Source: Aestuariirhabdus litorea (lineage in GTDB: Bacteria; Pseudomonadota; Gammaproteobacteria; Pseudomonadales; Aestuariirhabdaceae). Taken from it: a DNA stretch of 64,000 bases. Of the stretch, positions 16,637 through 24,469 are shown piece after piece. A model generated the notes under the pieces. The model was not told where the DNA came from. It did no database searches and saw only the letters and a list, made by a program, of their open reading frames with translations. Within the stretch, counting starts at the first letter, position 1. Each line of letters starts with the position of its first letter. The translations under genes and the position numbers were made by a program. The DNA is taken from assembly GCF_003864255.1 (NCBI RefSeq), contig NZ_QWEZ01000002.1:992001-1056000 (forward strand), in the 5' to 3' direction.

Positions 16637-17505
16637 TGCAGGGCCCTGGACTGACGCTTCCAAGGGGCTTCACCCTGATTGAGATGGTGATGGTGATCGC
16701 CCTCAGTGGTGCCGTGTTAGCCCTGGTCTCTACGGTGTTGACCCGCCCCATGGAGCACTATGTCGATAGCGCACGGCGGGCGGAACTGGTGGATGTGGCG
16801 GAGTCGGCACTGCAGATCATGGCTCGCGATGTGCGCAGCGCGCTACCCAATAGCCTGCGGGTGAGTAGCGGTCGGGCGCTGGAGATGGTGAATGTGGTGG
16901 CTGGCGCGCGCTACCGTGCGGAGCCGGACGGCTCCGGTGGTGGCGACCCCCTCGATTTTGCTGCCCCCGATGGCGGCTTCGATGTGTTGGGAACCCTGTC
17001 AGTCCCCCCCGGAGGGCGGCTGGTGATCTACAATCTGGGGGCCCGGGACGCGGGCGGGAACCCCTTGCCCGGGGCCAACGTGTATGCGGGTCCGAGTCCG
17101 GGGCCTTTACCGGTCGCGGGCAGCCATGTGATCTCCCCCTCCGGGGCGACCCTCAGTGGAGGGGCCCTGGTGACCATCAATCCCCCCTTTCAATTTGCCC
17201 TCCCCTCCCCGCAGCGGCGTGTCTACGTCGTGGACCAGCCGATCAGCTATCTCTGCGAGGGGGGGCAGATTCGACGCTACACGGGGTATGGCTTACAGCC
17301 ATCGCAGCCGGTGAGCGGATCACTCCCCCCTTTGTCGGCGGCCAGTGAGGCGCTATTGACCCAGCATGTGACAGGGTGCAGTTTTACCTATGATGCGGGC
17401 TTGAGTAATCAGGGGCGGGGCCTGCTGACCCTTTCATTAACACTCTCGCTGGGTGGGGAAAGTATCTCGTTGCTGCACCAGGTACACGTGGATAATTCGC
17501 CATGA
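16636..17505 (+). CDS. mshO: MSHA minor prepilin MshO-like
   Basis: 289 aa. Leader MQGPGLTLPRG, then FTLIEMVMVIALSGAVLAL with Glu5. The larger globular domain is of the GspJ/PilW type (SARRAELVDVAESALQIMARDVRSALPNS). The C-terminal half holds the conserved QPISYLCEGGQIRRYTGYG stretch typical of MshO. It starts within the mshD stop (TGATG) and overlaps mshP by 4 bp. Confidence 0.87.
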   Translation: MQGPGLTLPRGFTLIEMVMVIALSGAVLALVSTVLTRPMEHYVDSARRAELVDVAESALQIMARDVRSALPNSLRVSSGRALEMVNVVAGARYRAEPDGSGGGDPLDFAAPDGGFDVLGTLSVPPGGRLVIYNLGARDAGGNPLPGANVYAGPSPGPLPVAGSHVISPSGATLSGGALVTINPPFQFALPSPQRRVYVVDQPISYLCEGGQIRRYTGYGLQPSQPVSGSLPPLSAASEALLTQHVTGCSFTYDAGLSNQGRGLLTLSLTLSLGGESISLLHQVHVDNSP

Positions 17506-17912
17506 TAGCCCATCACAAGGAGCGAGGATTTTCACTGGTGGCTATGATGTTTCTGGTCATTGTGGTGGCCTTGGCGATCACCTTTATGGCGCGGCTGATG
17601 GGGGTGCAGGCCGCAACGACCGATATGGGACTGTTGAGTGCCCGGGCCTTTCAGGCCGCGCGAGCCGGTATCGAGTTTCAGGCTCACCGGGTGCTGGGTG
17701 CCAACAGTTGCAGCAACGCCAACCTGGCGCTGACCGCCGCGGGCTTGAATGGCTTCAGCGTTCAAAGCCGGTGTATATTGCAGGGGACTTTTCAGGAAGG
17801 GACTCGTCAGGTGAGGGTGTATCGCATCGTTTCCGAAGCCAGCTATGGCAGCTATACCAGCTCTCCCGACTATGTCTACCGGCAGATTGAAGCGATCATT
17901 ACTCGGGATTGA
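17502..17912 (+). CDS. mshP: MSHA minor prepilin MshP-like (PilX/GspK type)
   Basis: 136 aa. Leader MIAHHKERG, then FSLVAMMFLVIVVALAITF. Residue 5 of the mature form is Ala, not the near-universal Glu, as in GspK/PilX-type tip pilins that need no salt bridge to a subunit above them. RAFQAARAGIEFQAHRVL resembles the SARAGIEWA-like stretch of PilX. Cysteines in ANSCSN and QSRCIL could pair. A tip position is an inference. Confidence 0.84.
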   Translation: MIAHHKERGFSLVAMMFLVIVVALAITFMARLMGVQAATTDMGLLSARAFQAARAGIEFQAHRVLGANSCSNANLALTAAGLNGFSVQSRCILQGTFQEGTRQVRVYRIVSEASYGSYTSSPDYVYRQIEAIITRD

Positions 17913-17914
17913 CG

Positions 17915-20900
17915 ATGAAGCTATGCGCGCAACCCCATAAATTTTGTGCTGGCAAGCGATGGTTGCTGCTGTGCCTGTGGCTGCTTTCCTCAATGGTTTC
18001 GGGGGCGGATAACCGTTATCAATGGACTGCTGGGATGGTCGGCGCTGCCAGTGGAAACCTCGGATCCAGCCTGCTATCGATGATGGCCTCGACAGCACCT
18101 TTGCTTGTCTCCCAGTGTGCTGCGAGCTTCCCCAATGCCATGCAGGCCCACACGCTGGGCAATGGTAGCGTAGGGCGCATTATGTTTGGGCGTGATGCGC
18201 GCCTGACCAACCCCAGCGACCCCTTTCTCTTCGCCCGTAGGATTCAGGTTCAAAACCAGTCGACCGAGCTGAGTTGCACGACCCAGCACTGCCAGCCGAA
18301 TAACCAGGCGGTTGCGCAGCTGGATCCCGGACCGTTTGACGATCACCGAAGTTCGGGCGCAGGCGGTAATCTCAGTGTTGCCGCCGGGAGCAATGGGATC
18401 CTCGGCAGCGGCAGTGATTTTCAGTTCGACCGGGTAGTGGTGGGGGCGGGGGCCACTCTCAACCTGAGCCCGAATCACACCGAGTACCGGATCAACCTGC
18501 TGGATCTCCAGGCGGGTGCCCGCTTGAATCTGGTGGCAGGCGACTACTGGATCAGCGACTGGCTGGTGGCCGAGGATGTTGAACTCAATGTGATCGGCTC
18601 AGGTACCGCTCGCCTGTTTGTTGAAAACGACCTGGCCATCGGCGATAGAACGCGGTTCAACTCGCCGGCGATGGGTAGCGGCGGCGATGCCAGCCAGCTA
18701 CTGCTTTATGGCTATGGTGATATCAGCTCGGGGCGGGAGACGACCCTGAGCGGAATTCTCTATGCGCAGGGGACCGCCAGTCTTGGTGGCGGCAGCGTTA
18801 ATGTTGGCGCCATAGCGGGTGCCGGTTTAACTCTCCAGCGTGAGGGTCTCTATACCTACGACGCCGCGGCGCTGGGTCGTATTGACTGGGGAGCGCTTTG
18901 TCCCGGGGTGGGCTCCGCCGTCGATCACTTTAAGCTGCAGCATGTTACCAGTGCCATCTTCTGTGACAGTGGCGGGGTGAACGTAACCGTCAGTGCCCGA
19001 GACCTGCTGGACGATCTGGTGGATGATTATACCGGCAGCATCACCCTCGATACCCAGAGTGGACGGGGTGAGTGGAGCCTGCTGGCGGGGGGAGGCAGTT
19101 TTGCCAACGGAGCCGCCGATAATGGGGTCGCCACCTACCAGTTCGTGGCCGCTGACCTCGGCGTCGCCGAGTTCAGATTGACCTACAATGACGGCACCCC
19201 CCTGTTGCCGTTAGCGGCCAGTGTAACGCTGCTGGTTTACCAGAGCGATGATACGGGTATCCGTGATGATGCCAGCTCCGGGGCGATCGACTTCTCGCCG
19301 AACGGTTTTACCCTCACCGCGACCGCCCTGCCCAACCCGCCGTCGGCACCCATCGATAAACGGATTCCGACCCAGGTAGCGGCGGTTGATTTCGAGCTCC
19401 ACATCGCCGCTTTCGGGCAAACTGAAGAGGACCCCCGGTGTGGTGTGATCGAGTCCTATGAGGGGATAAAAAACCTGAACCTGTGGATCGAGCGGGTAGT
19501 CCCCGTGGCCGGACCACGGCGGGTGACCCTGGATGGAACTCCCTTAGGTGATGGCGAGCCATCCGCCACCGTGCATGGCATCGAATTTACCCGGGGTCAG
19601 GCCAGGCTGGTTAACCTCAATTACAAGGATGTGGGCGAACTGCGTATCGGAGCCCGTGAGGGCACCTTACCGATTCGGGGGGAGACAGAGGGCGTTGTGG
19701 TTCGTCCCTATGAGCTGCGGCTGACCCGGGTGGCAGAAGCGGCCAATGGGGCTAATCTCAATCCCGCCCCCCAGCCCCCGACCCTGGTATCCCCCGCTGA
19801 TCCCCTGTTTCTTGCTGCGGGTGAGCCCATGGCGCTGGAGGTGCAGTCGCTGGATGCCGAGGGTGACATGACCCCGAGTTTTGGTGGTGAAGGAGAGGGG
19901 GTTGGCTTTGATACTGCGCTATTACAGCCTTTAGGTGGTGTCGATCCCGGGCTGGTCAGTCTCTCCGGGGCGGTCAGTGGAGGACTCTACAGCGGACAGC
20001 AACGCTGGGATGAGGTGGGCTCCATTTCGCTGCAGGCGCGTATTGAGGATGGTGACTACCTGGGTATCGGCACGTTGGAAACCGCAGCCATTGTACGCAG
20101 CCCCGTGGCGGTTGGCCGGTTTGTGCCCGCCTATTACGGGCTCGGCAGCAATGTACCGGTGCTCCGCAACGGAGACGGGGGCTGGGCCTGCGCTTTTACT
20201 TACCAGGGACAGCCGTTTGGCTTTCAGACGGACCCAGAGATCACCCTGACCGCATTCAGCCGGGTGAACTCGATTACCCGCAATTACGGCAATGAACTGT
20301 GGAAGTTGGCCGGTACGCTGGCGGCGAGAACTTATAGTGATGAAGCGGGGCAGGGAGGGGACCTGCAGGTCGACAGCAGTGGAGCGATGGTGACCCTGGC
20401 CGGTGATAACGACCTCGACGGTATCGGTAGCCTCAGCATCAGTGGGGAGCGGCTCAGTTACGATAAGCGTTCCCTTCGCCCCGGCGCCAGCGATATCCCC
20501 TTCTCGGCACGCCTGGCGCTGGAGCTGGCGGCCAGCGACCTGACGGATGCGGATGGCACCTGCTACCGGGGTGTCGCCGGTGCGGGGGCGAGCTGTGAGG
20601 GGTTCAGTCTCAGCGCTATCACGGGCACCCAGATCCGCTTTGGTCGCCTGGTCATAGAGCCGGCCTATGGCCCGGAAATTTTGCCAGTCAATCTGCCGGT
20701 GAGGGTGGAGCAATGGGATCAGGTGGCTGGCCAGTATGGCTTTGTCACCAATGCGGCGGATGGCTGCACCGAGCTGTCCGTCGCCCCGGCGGCAGGGGTG
20801 TATAGCATTAGCCTGTCGGACTACAGCGGTAATCTGGTCAGTGGTGAAACCGCACCGGCCTGGCCCGGGCTTGTTGCGGGCGTGGGTGCGCTGAACCTGA

Positions 20901-21082
20901 GTGCGCCGGGTATAGGTAACGAGGGCTCGGTGCGGGTGACCCTGCAGGCCCCGCCAGCGAGCGACTGGTTGTTGTACGACTGGTTTACCCTGGGGGTAGC
21001 GGCTAATCCCAGCGCAACGGCGACCTTTGGCATCTTTAGGGGAGAGGAGCCAGTGATCTACCGCCGGGAGGTCTACCGCTAA
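17915..21082 (+). CDS. mshQ: MSHA biogenesis protein MshQ (large secreted adhesin-like)
   Basis: 1055 aa from ATG 17915; a TTG at 17909 overlapping the mshP stop is the alternative. A signal peptide (WLLLCLWLLSSMVSGA) is followed by about 300 residues of repetitive beta structure (VVVGAGATLNLSP, LLDLQAGARLNLVAGDYWISDW, TTLSGILYAQGTASLGGGSVN). An invasin-like segment comes next (FKLQHVTSAIFCDSGGVNVTVSARD), and the second half is of the DUF6701 type usual in MshQ. No LamG/concanavalin domain was recognised. Probably tip-associated or surface-exposed. It converges on ntrC, and the two stop codons overlap. Confidence 0.85.
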   Translation: MKLCAQPHKFCAGKRWLLLCLWLLSSMVSGADNRYQWTAGMVGAASGNLGSSLLSMMASTAPLLVSQCAASFPNAMQAHTLGNGSVGRIMFGRDARLTNPSDPFLFARRIQVQNQSTELSCTTQHCQPNNQAVAQLDPGPFDDHRSSGAGGNLSVAAGSNGILGSGSDFQFDRVVVGAGATLNLSPNHTEYRINLLDLQAGARLNLVAGDYWISDWLVAEDVELNVIGSGTARLFVENDLAIGDRTRFNSPAMGSGGDASQLLLYGYGDISSGRETTLSGILYAQGTASLGGGSVNVGAIAGAGLTLQREGLYTYDAAALGRIDWGALCPGVGSAVDHFKLQHVTSAIFCDSGGVNVTVSARDLLDDLVDDYTGSITLDTQSGRGEWSLLAGGGSFANGAADNGVATYQFVAADLGVAEFRLTYNDGTPLLPLAASVTLLVYQSDDTGIRDDASSGAIDFSPNGFTLTATALPNPPSAPIDKRIPTQVAAVDFELHIAAFGQTEEDPRCGVIESYEGIKNLNLWIERVVPVAGPRRVTLDGTPLGDGEPSATVHGIEFTRGQARLVNLNYKDVGELRIGAREGTLPIRGETEGVVVRPYELRLTRVAEAANGANLNPAPQPPTLVSPADPLFLAAGEPMALEVQSLDAEGDMTPSFGGEGEGVGFDTALLQPLGGVDPGLVSLSGAVSGGLYSGQQRWDEVGSISLQARIEDGDYLGIGTLETAAIVRSPVAVGRFVPAYYGLGSNVPVLRNGDGGWACAFTYQGQPFGFQTDPEITLTAFSRVNSITRNYGNELWKLAGTLAARTYSDEAGQGGDLQVDSSGAMVTLAGDNDLDGIGSLSISGERLSYDKRSLRPGASDIPFSARLALELAASDLTDADGTCYRGVAGAGASCEGFSLSAITGTQIRFGRLVIEPAYGPEILPVNLPVRVEQWDQVAGQYGFVTNAADGCTELSVAPAAGVYSISLSDYSGNLVSGETAPAWPGLVAGVGALNLSAPGIGNEGSVRVTLQAPPASDWLLYDWFTLGVAANPSATATFGIFRGEEPVIYRREVYR

Positions 21083-22512
21083 AGTTCGGCCTCGCTATCG
21101 CTGTCCACCTCGGCCCCGTTCATGCCCAGCTCCTTGATCTTGCGGGTCAGGGTGTTTCGCCCCCAGCCCAGCAGCAGGGCAGCGTCCCGGCGTCGGCCCG
21201 CCGTGTGGCGCAGGGCGGCGTCGATCATAATGCGTTCAAAACTGGGAACGGCGCTGTCGAGCAGGCCGCTGTTGCCCTTGCTGAGCTCCTGGTCGGCCCA
21301 GTTGCGCAGGGCCTGTTCCCAGTTGTTGGTGGTGGTGGACTGCTCCCCCTGCTCAGTCAGCTCCGGCGGCAGGTCGGAAATCAGCACCTCGCGACCGGAG
21401 GCCATCACGGTGATCCAGCGGCAGGTGTTTTCGAGCTGGCGCACGTTACCGGGCCAGGCCAGGTTACGAAGGTACTCCTCGGTTTCCGGTTTCAGTAGCT
21501 TGGGTTCAACCGCCAGCTCCTTGGCTGCTCGGTTAAGAAAGTGACGCATCAGCAAGGGGATATCCTCACGCCGGTCACTGAGTTTTGGAATATGAACTCT
21601 GATCACATTGAGGCGATGGAACAGATCCTCCCTGAAGCTTCCCTCCTTAACCAGCGACTCAAGGTTCTGGTGAGTGGCGGCAATGATGCGAACATCCACC
21701 TTGACCGGCGTATGGCCACCCACCCGATAGAACTCGCCGTCTGCCAGAACGCGCAGCAGGCGGGTCTGGGTCTCGGCCGGCATATCACCAATCTCATCGA
21801 GGAAAAGCGTACCGCCATCGGCCTGTTCGAAACGCCCCTGGCGCTGTCCGGCCGCTCCTGTAAATGACCCTTTTTCATGTCCAAAGAGCTCTGATTCCAT
21901 CAGGTCCTTGGGGATGGCTGCCATGTTGAGAGCAATAAAGGGCTTTTCCCTGCGTGGGCTGTGACGGTGAAGGGCGTGGGCAACCAGCTCCTTACCGGTG
22001 CCCGATTCACCGTTGATCAAGACGGTGATGTTGGACTGGGAAAGCCGTCCGATGGCTCGAAACACCTCCTGCATCGCCGGTGCTTCACCAATGATTTCCG
22101 GGGTCGCCATTGCCTGTGGCTCAGCCTGTTGAGCCTGGTTTTCCCGGGCATGGGTGAGCGCTCGCTTGACCAGACTGGTGGCTTCATCGACGTCGAAGGG
22201 TTTGGGCAGGTACTCGAAGGCGCCCCCCTGGTAGGAGGCGACCGCGCTATCAAGATCGGAATGGGCCGTCATGATGATCACCGGAAGCTCAGGAAACTGC
22301 TCCTTGATCTGGGTGAGTAGCGCGAGCCCGTCGATGCCTGGCATGCGGATGTCACTGATGATCACTTCGGGCTGGGTCTGGCTGATCTTCTGCATCACCT
22401 GGTCGCCACTCTCAAAGCTGGAGGTGGTGATCGCTTCCTGCTGCAGTGCTTTTTCCAGCACCCAGCGTATGGATCGGTCATCGTCGATAATCCATACCTT
22501 GCTTTGGTTCAT
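21079..22512 (-). CDS. glnG: Nitrogen regulator NtrC (NRI)
   Basis: 477-aa sigma54 enhancer-binding protein, phosphorylated by NtrB. The receiver domain carries Asp54 (IISDIRMPG), the same number as in E. coli. The AAA+ domain has GESGTGKE (Walker A) and a GSFTGA loop, in which Ser replaces the usual Ala of GAFTGA. GGTLFLDEIGDMP carries Walker B. The C-terminal Fis-type helix-turn-helix is ALLLGWGRNTLTRKIKEL. The ATG at 22512 matches the family start. It lies 16 nt after ntrB on the same strand. Likely target sites lie before glnA and ntrB. Confidence 0.97.
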   Translation of the reverse strand: MNQSKVWIIDDDRSIRWVLEKALQQEAITTSSFESGDQVMQKISQTQPEVIISDIRMPGIDGLALLTQIKEQFPELPVIIMTAHSDLDSAVASYQGGAFEYLPKPFDVDEATSLVKRALTHARENQAQQAEPQAMATPEIIGEAPAMQEVFRAIGRLSQSNITVLINGESGTGKELVAHALHRHSPRREKPFIALNMAAIPKDLMESELFGHEKGSFTGAAGQRQGRFEQADGGTLFLDEIGDMPAETQTRLLRVLADGEFYRVGGHTPVKVDVRIIAATHQNLESLVKEGSFREDLFHRLNVIRVHIPKLSDRREDIPLLMRHFLNRAAKELAVEPKLLKPETEEYLRNLAWPGNVRQLENTCRWITVMASGREVLISDLPPELTEQGEQSTTTNNWEQALRNWADQELSKGNSGLLDSAVPSFERIMIDAALRHTAGRRRDAALLLGWGRNTLTRKIKELGMNGAEVDSDSEAEL

Positions 22513-22528
22513 ATTCCGCTCCGAAAAT

Positions 22529-23590
22529 CTAACAGGAAATGGGGAGGTAAATGGTGAAACAGGTGTGGCCCGGTTCCGACTGGCACTCCAGCACCCCCTG
22601 GTGGCGTGTAATAATGGAGTGGGCGATGCTGAGTCCGAGGCCGGTGCCGTTAGCACGCCCGCTGATCATGGGGTAGAAGATCTGGTCTTTGATCGTCTCG
22701 GGTATGCCGGGGCCGTTATCAATCAGGTCGATGCGTGCGACCAGCCGGTGGCGCTGGTTACCAATGGTAAGCTGGCGCTGGGTGCGGGTACGCAGGGTCA
22801 GGCAGGCGCTGGCCAGGCCGTCCTCCCGGGTCTCCATGGCCTGCATGGCATTGCGGGCAATGTTGAGGAGCACCTGCATAAGCTGCTCGCGGTCGGCACC
22901 GAGATCGGGAATGCTGGGGTCGTAGTCGCGCTCTATGCGCAGGTTGCCCTGCACCTCGGCGCTGATCAGTTGGCACACTCGCTCCAGCAGCTCGTGGATA
23001 TTGAGCTCCTGGATGTTGGGGGGCTTGACGGGGCCCAGCATCTTGTCGACCAGGTTGCTGAGGCGGTCGGCCTCCTCAATGATGATGTTGGTGTAGTCCT
23101 GCTGTTCGGGGTTCTCAAGCTCCCGTGCAAGCAGTTGCGCTGCGCCGCGAATACCACCCAGCGGGTTCTTGATCTCGTGGGCCAGTCCGCGCACCAGGGT
23201 TCGGGTAGTCTCCTGCTTGGAGAGCATCTCCTCTTCGCGGCTGATGCGTTTGAGGCGGTCACGGGGTTGTAGCTCTATCACCAGCGTGGTGTTGGCGCCG
23301 TTGAGGGGGGTGACTACGTAATCCACCTCCAGCTGCGCGCCCGTGTGCAGGTAGAGCACCGCTTCCCACTTGGTAAAGGGGTTAGCGTCGCGGATCGCCT
23401 GCAGCAGGGCATCGGTGGAGGAGGGGTTTTCGACGAACAGATCGGATAGGGGTTGGCCGTGGAGGCGGGTATCGCTGGCCTCCATCATCGCTTCGGCTGC
23501 CGGGTTCATGTAGATCACGCAGAGGCGGTCATCAACCACCACCACGGCGGTGGAAAGGTTTTCCAGGAGTTGTTGATGCAGGCCGGACAT
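22529..23590 (-). CDS. glnL: Nitrogen sensor kinase NtrB (NRII)
   Basis: 353-aa cytoplasmic histidine kinase/phosphatase that phosphorylates NtrC and is normally controlled by PII. PAS domain (about 8-110, VVVVDDRLCVIYMNPAAEAM). The H-box is RGLAHEIKNPLGGIRGAAQLL around residues 134-154. The ATPase domain has NIARNAMQAM (N box), IDNGPGIP (G1) and NGTGLGLSIAHSI (G2). No membrane segment, as expected. An NtrC-type palindrome lies about 170 bp before the start. Confidence 0.97.
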   Translation of the reverse strand: MSGLHQQLLENLSTAVVVVDDRLCVIYMNPAAEAMMEASDTRLHGQPLSDLFVENPSSTDALLQAIRDANPFTKWEAVLYLHTGAQLEVDYVVTPLNGANTTLVIELQPRDRLKRISREEEMLSKQETTRTLVRGLAHEIKNPLGGIRGAAQLLARELENPEQQDYTNIIIEEADRLSNLVDKMLGPVKPPNIQELNIHELLERVCQLISAEVQGNLRIERDYDPSIPDLGADREQLMQVLLNIARNAMQAMETREDGLASACLTLRTRTQRQLTIGNQRHRLVARIDLIDNGPGIPETIKDQIFYPMISGRANGTGLGLSIAHSIITRHQGVLECQSEPGHTCFTIYLPISC

Positions 23591-23735
23591 GAATCCTCAG
23601 AGAAGCAGCGGTGACTGCCTCTGTAAATGCAAAAGGTGAGCCAAAATATGGCGCGTGCCCTCTTTTGAACCCATCGGGTGGGAGGCCCCGCCAAGCGGGG
23701 CTCCAGTATGAGGCAGAGGCGCACGGGCTGGTCTC

Positions 23736-23741
23736 AGTATA
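23736..23741 (-). promoter_or_regulatory. Probable -10 of the ntrBC promoter
   Basis: TATACT read on the minus strand. At 17-bp spacing the -35 (23759-23764) would fall inside the NtrC palindrome, a layout suited to repression. The leader between here and ntrB is about 140 nt and holds hairpins at 23670-23704. Confidence 0.45.
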
Positions 23742-23759
23742 GAGGCAGATTAACGCCAA

Positions 23760-23776
23760 TGCACCATTATGGTGCG
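23760..23776. promoter_or_regulatory. NtrC-binding palindrome upstream of ntrBC
   Basis: The core GCACCATTATGGTGC (23761-23775) is a perfect palindrome and fits the known NtrC site (TGCACC-N5-GGTGCA, one end base off). It is next to the predicted ntrB promoter, so negative autoregulation of ntrBC is likely, as at E. coli glnLp. Confidence 0.75.
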
Positions 23777-23803
23777 GAGCTTGGGGGGCTGCCTTCTACT
23801 GGG

Positions 23804-24361
23804 TCAGTTGCGGGGGGTGGGGCGTGGTGGCGTGCCCAGGGCGGCGCGATGCACGAACACTTCTACACGGCTGCTGATCAGGGTGTTGCCCCGGGCGTCC
23901 ACTACCTGTACCTCCAGGGTGTGGGCACCGCGATCGACGTTCTTGAGGGCGAAGCTGAGGCTCTTCTGGCGGCTATCGAATGGTTTTCCATCGATCAGCA
24001 GGCGGGCGCTGTCGCTTTCGCGCATCTCGGGCTCGGTGGCCGCAATCACCTGCAAGTCCCCCGCGCCGCGGATGGTTTCACCGGGTTCGGGAGAGAGAAT
24101 ACGCAGGGCGTCGTACTTGAAGGGCTGGTCCTTTGGCTTGTCGTTATCGTTGCTGGTTGAGGCGGGCAGCGGTTTGACGGCGGGCGGTGAGACGGTGGTC
24201 ATCGGCTTCAGCTTGACCGCTTCCGCGGCCTGCCCTTCGGGGGGGTTATCCGTGAAGGTGACGTTACCCGCCGGATCGACGGTGCGATAGATCTGCGCGC
24301 CCAGGGTCGGTGTGGACACTAATGTGCCGGCCATTATCAAAACCACCAGTCGCTTCATCAT
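23804..24361 (-). CDS. DUF4124-domain periplasmic protein
   Basis: 185 aa. A signal peptide (MMKRLVVLIMAGTLVSTPTLGA) is followed at once by the short DUF4124 domain (QIYRTVDPAGNVTFTDNPP, about 23-60). A Pro/Lys-rich linker leads to a beta-sandwich-like domain (ALRILSPEPGETIRG... DRGAHTLEVQVVDARGN) that resembles the Ig-like folds of cell-surface proteins. Function unknown. It sits between glnA and ntrB, a position also seen in Pseudomonas, but nothing in it points to nitrogen metabolism. A TATACT (-10 like, 24390-24395) lies just upstream, after the glnA terminator. Confidence 0.85.
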   Translation of the reverse strand: MMKRLVVLIMAGTLVSTPTLGAQIYRTVDPAGNVTFTDNPPEGQAAEAVKLKPMTTVSPPAVKPLPASTSNDNDKPKDQPFKYDALRILSPEPGETIRGAGDLQVIAATEPEMRESDSARLLIDGKPFDSRQKSLSFALKNVDRGAHTLEVQVVDARGNTLISSRVEVFVHRAALGTPPRPTPRN

Positions 24362-24411
24362 GAGCAGGTCTCCGCTACCGTCTGGCTAGAGTATAAGTCA
24401 TTACACCAGGA

Positions 24412-24440
24412 AACAAAAAAGCCCCGACAGGCGGGGCTTT
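24412..24440 (-). terminator. Intrinsic terminator after glnA
   Basis: Read on the minus strand: an AAAGCCCC...GGGGCTTT stem followed by TTTTTTG, 30 nt after the glnA stop. It separates glnA from the DUF4124-ntrBC genes. Confidence 0.92.
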
Positions 24441-24469
24441 CAGGGAAACCAAAGGCTTCGAGCGTGGTG

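Noticed and set aside
23681-23704. Hairpin as a terminator for the DUF4124 gene
   Set aside because: No T run on the minus strand after it; more likely part of the ntrB leader.
23740-23760. Sigma54 promoter before ntrB (TTGGCG...CTGC on the minus strand)
   Set aside because: GG to GC spacing is 9, not 10, which sigma54 does not tolerate well.
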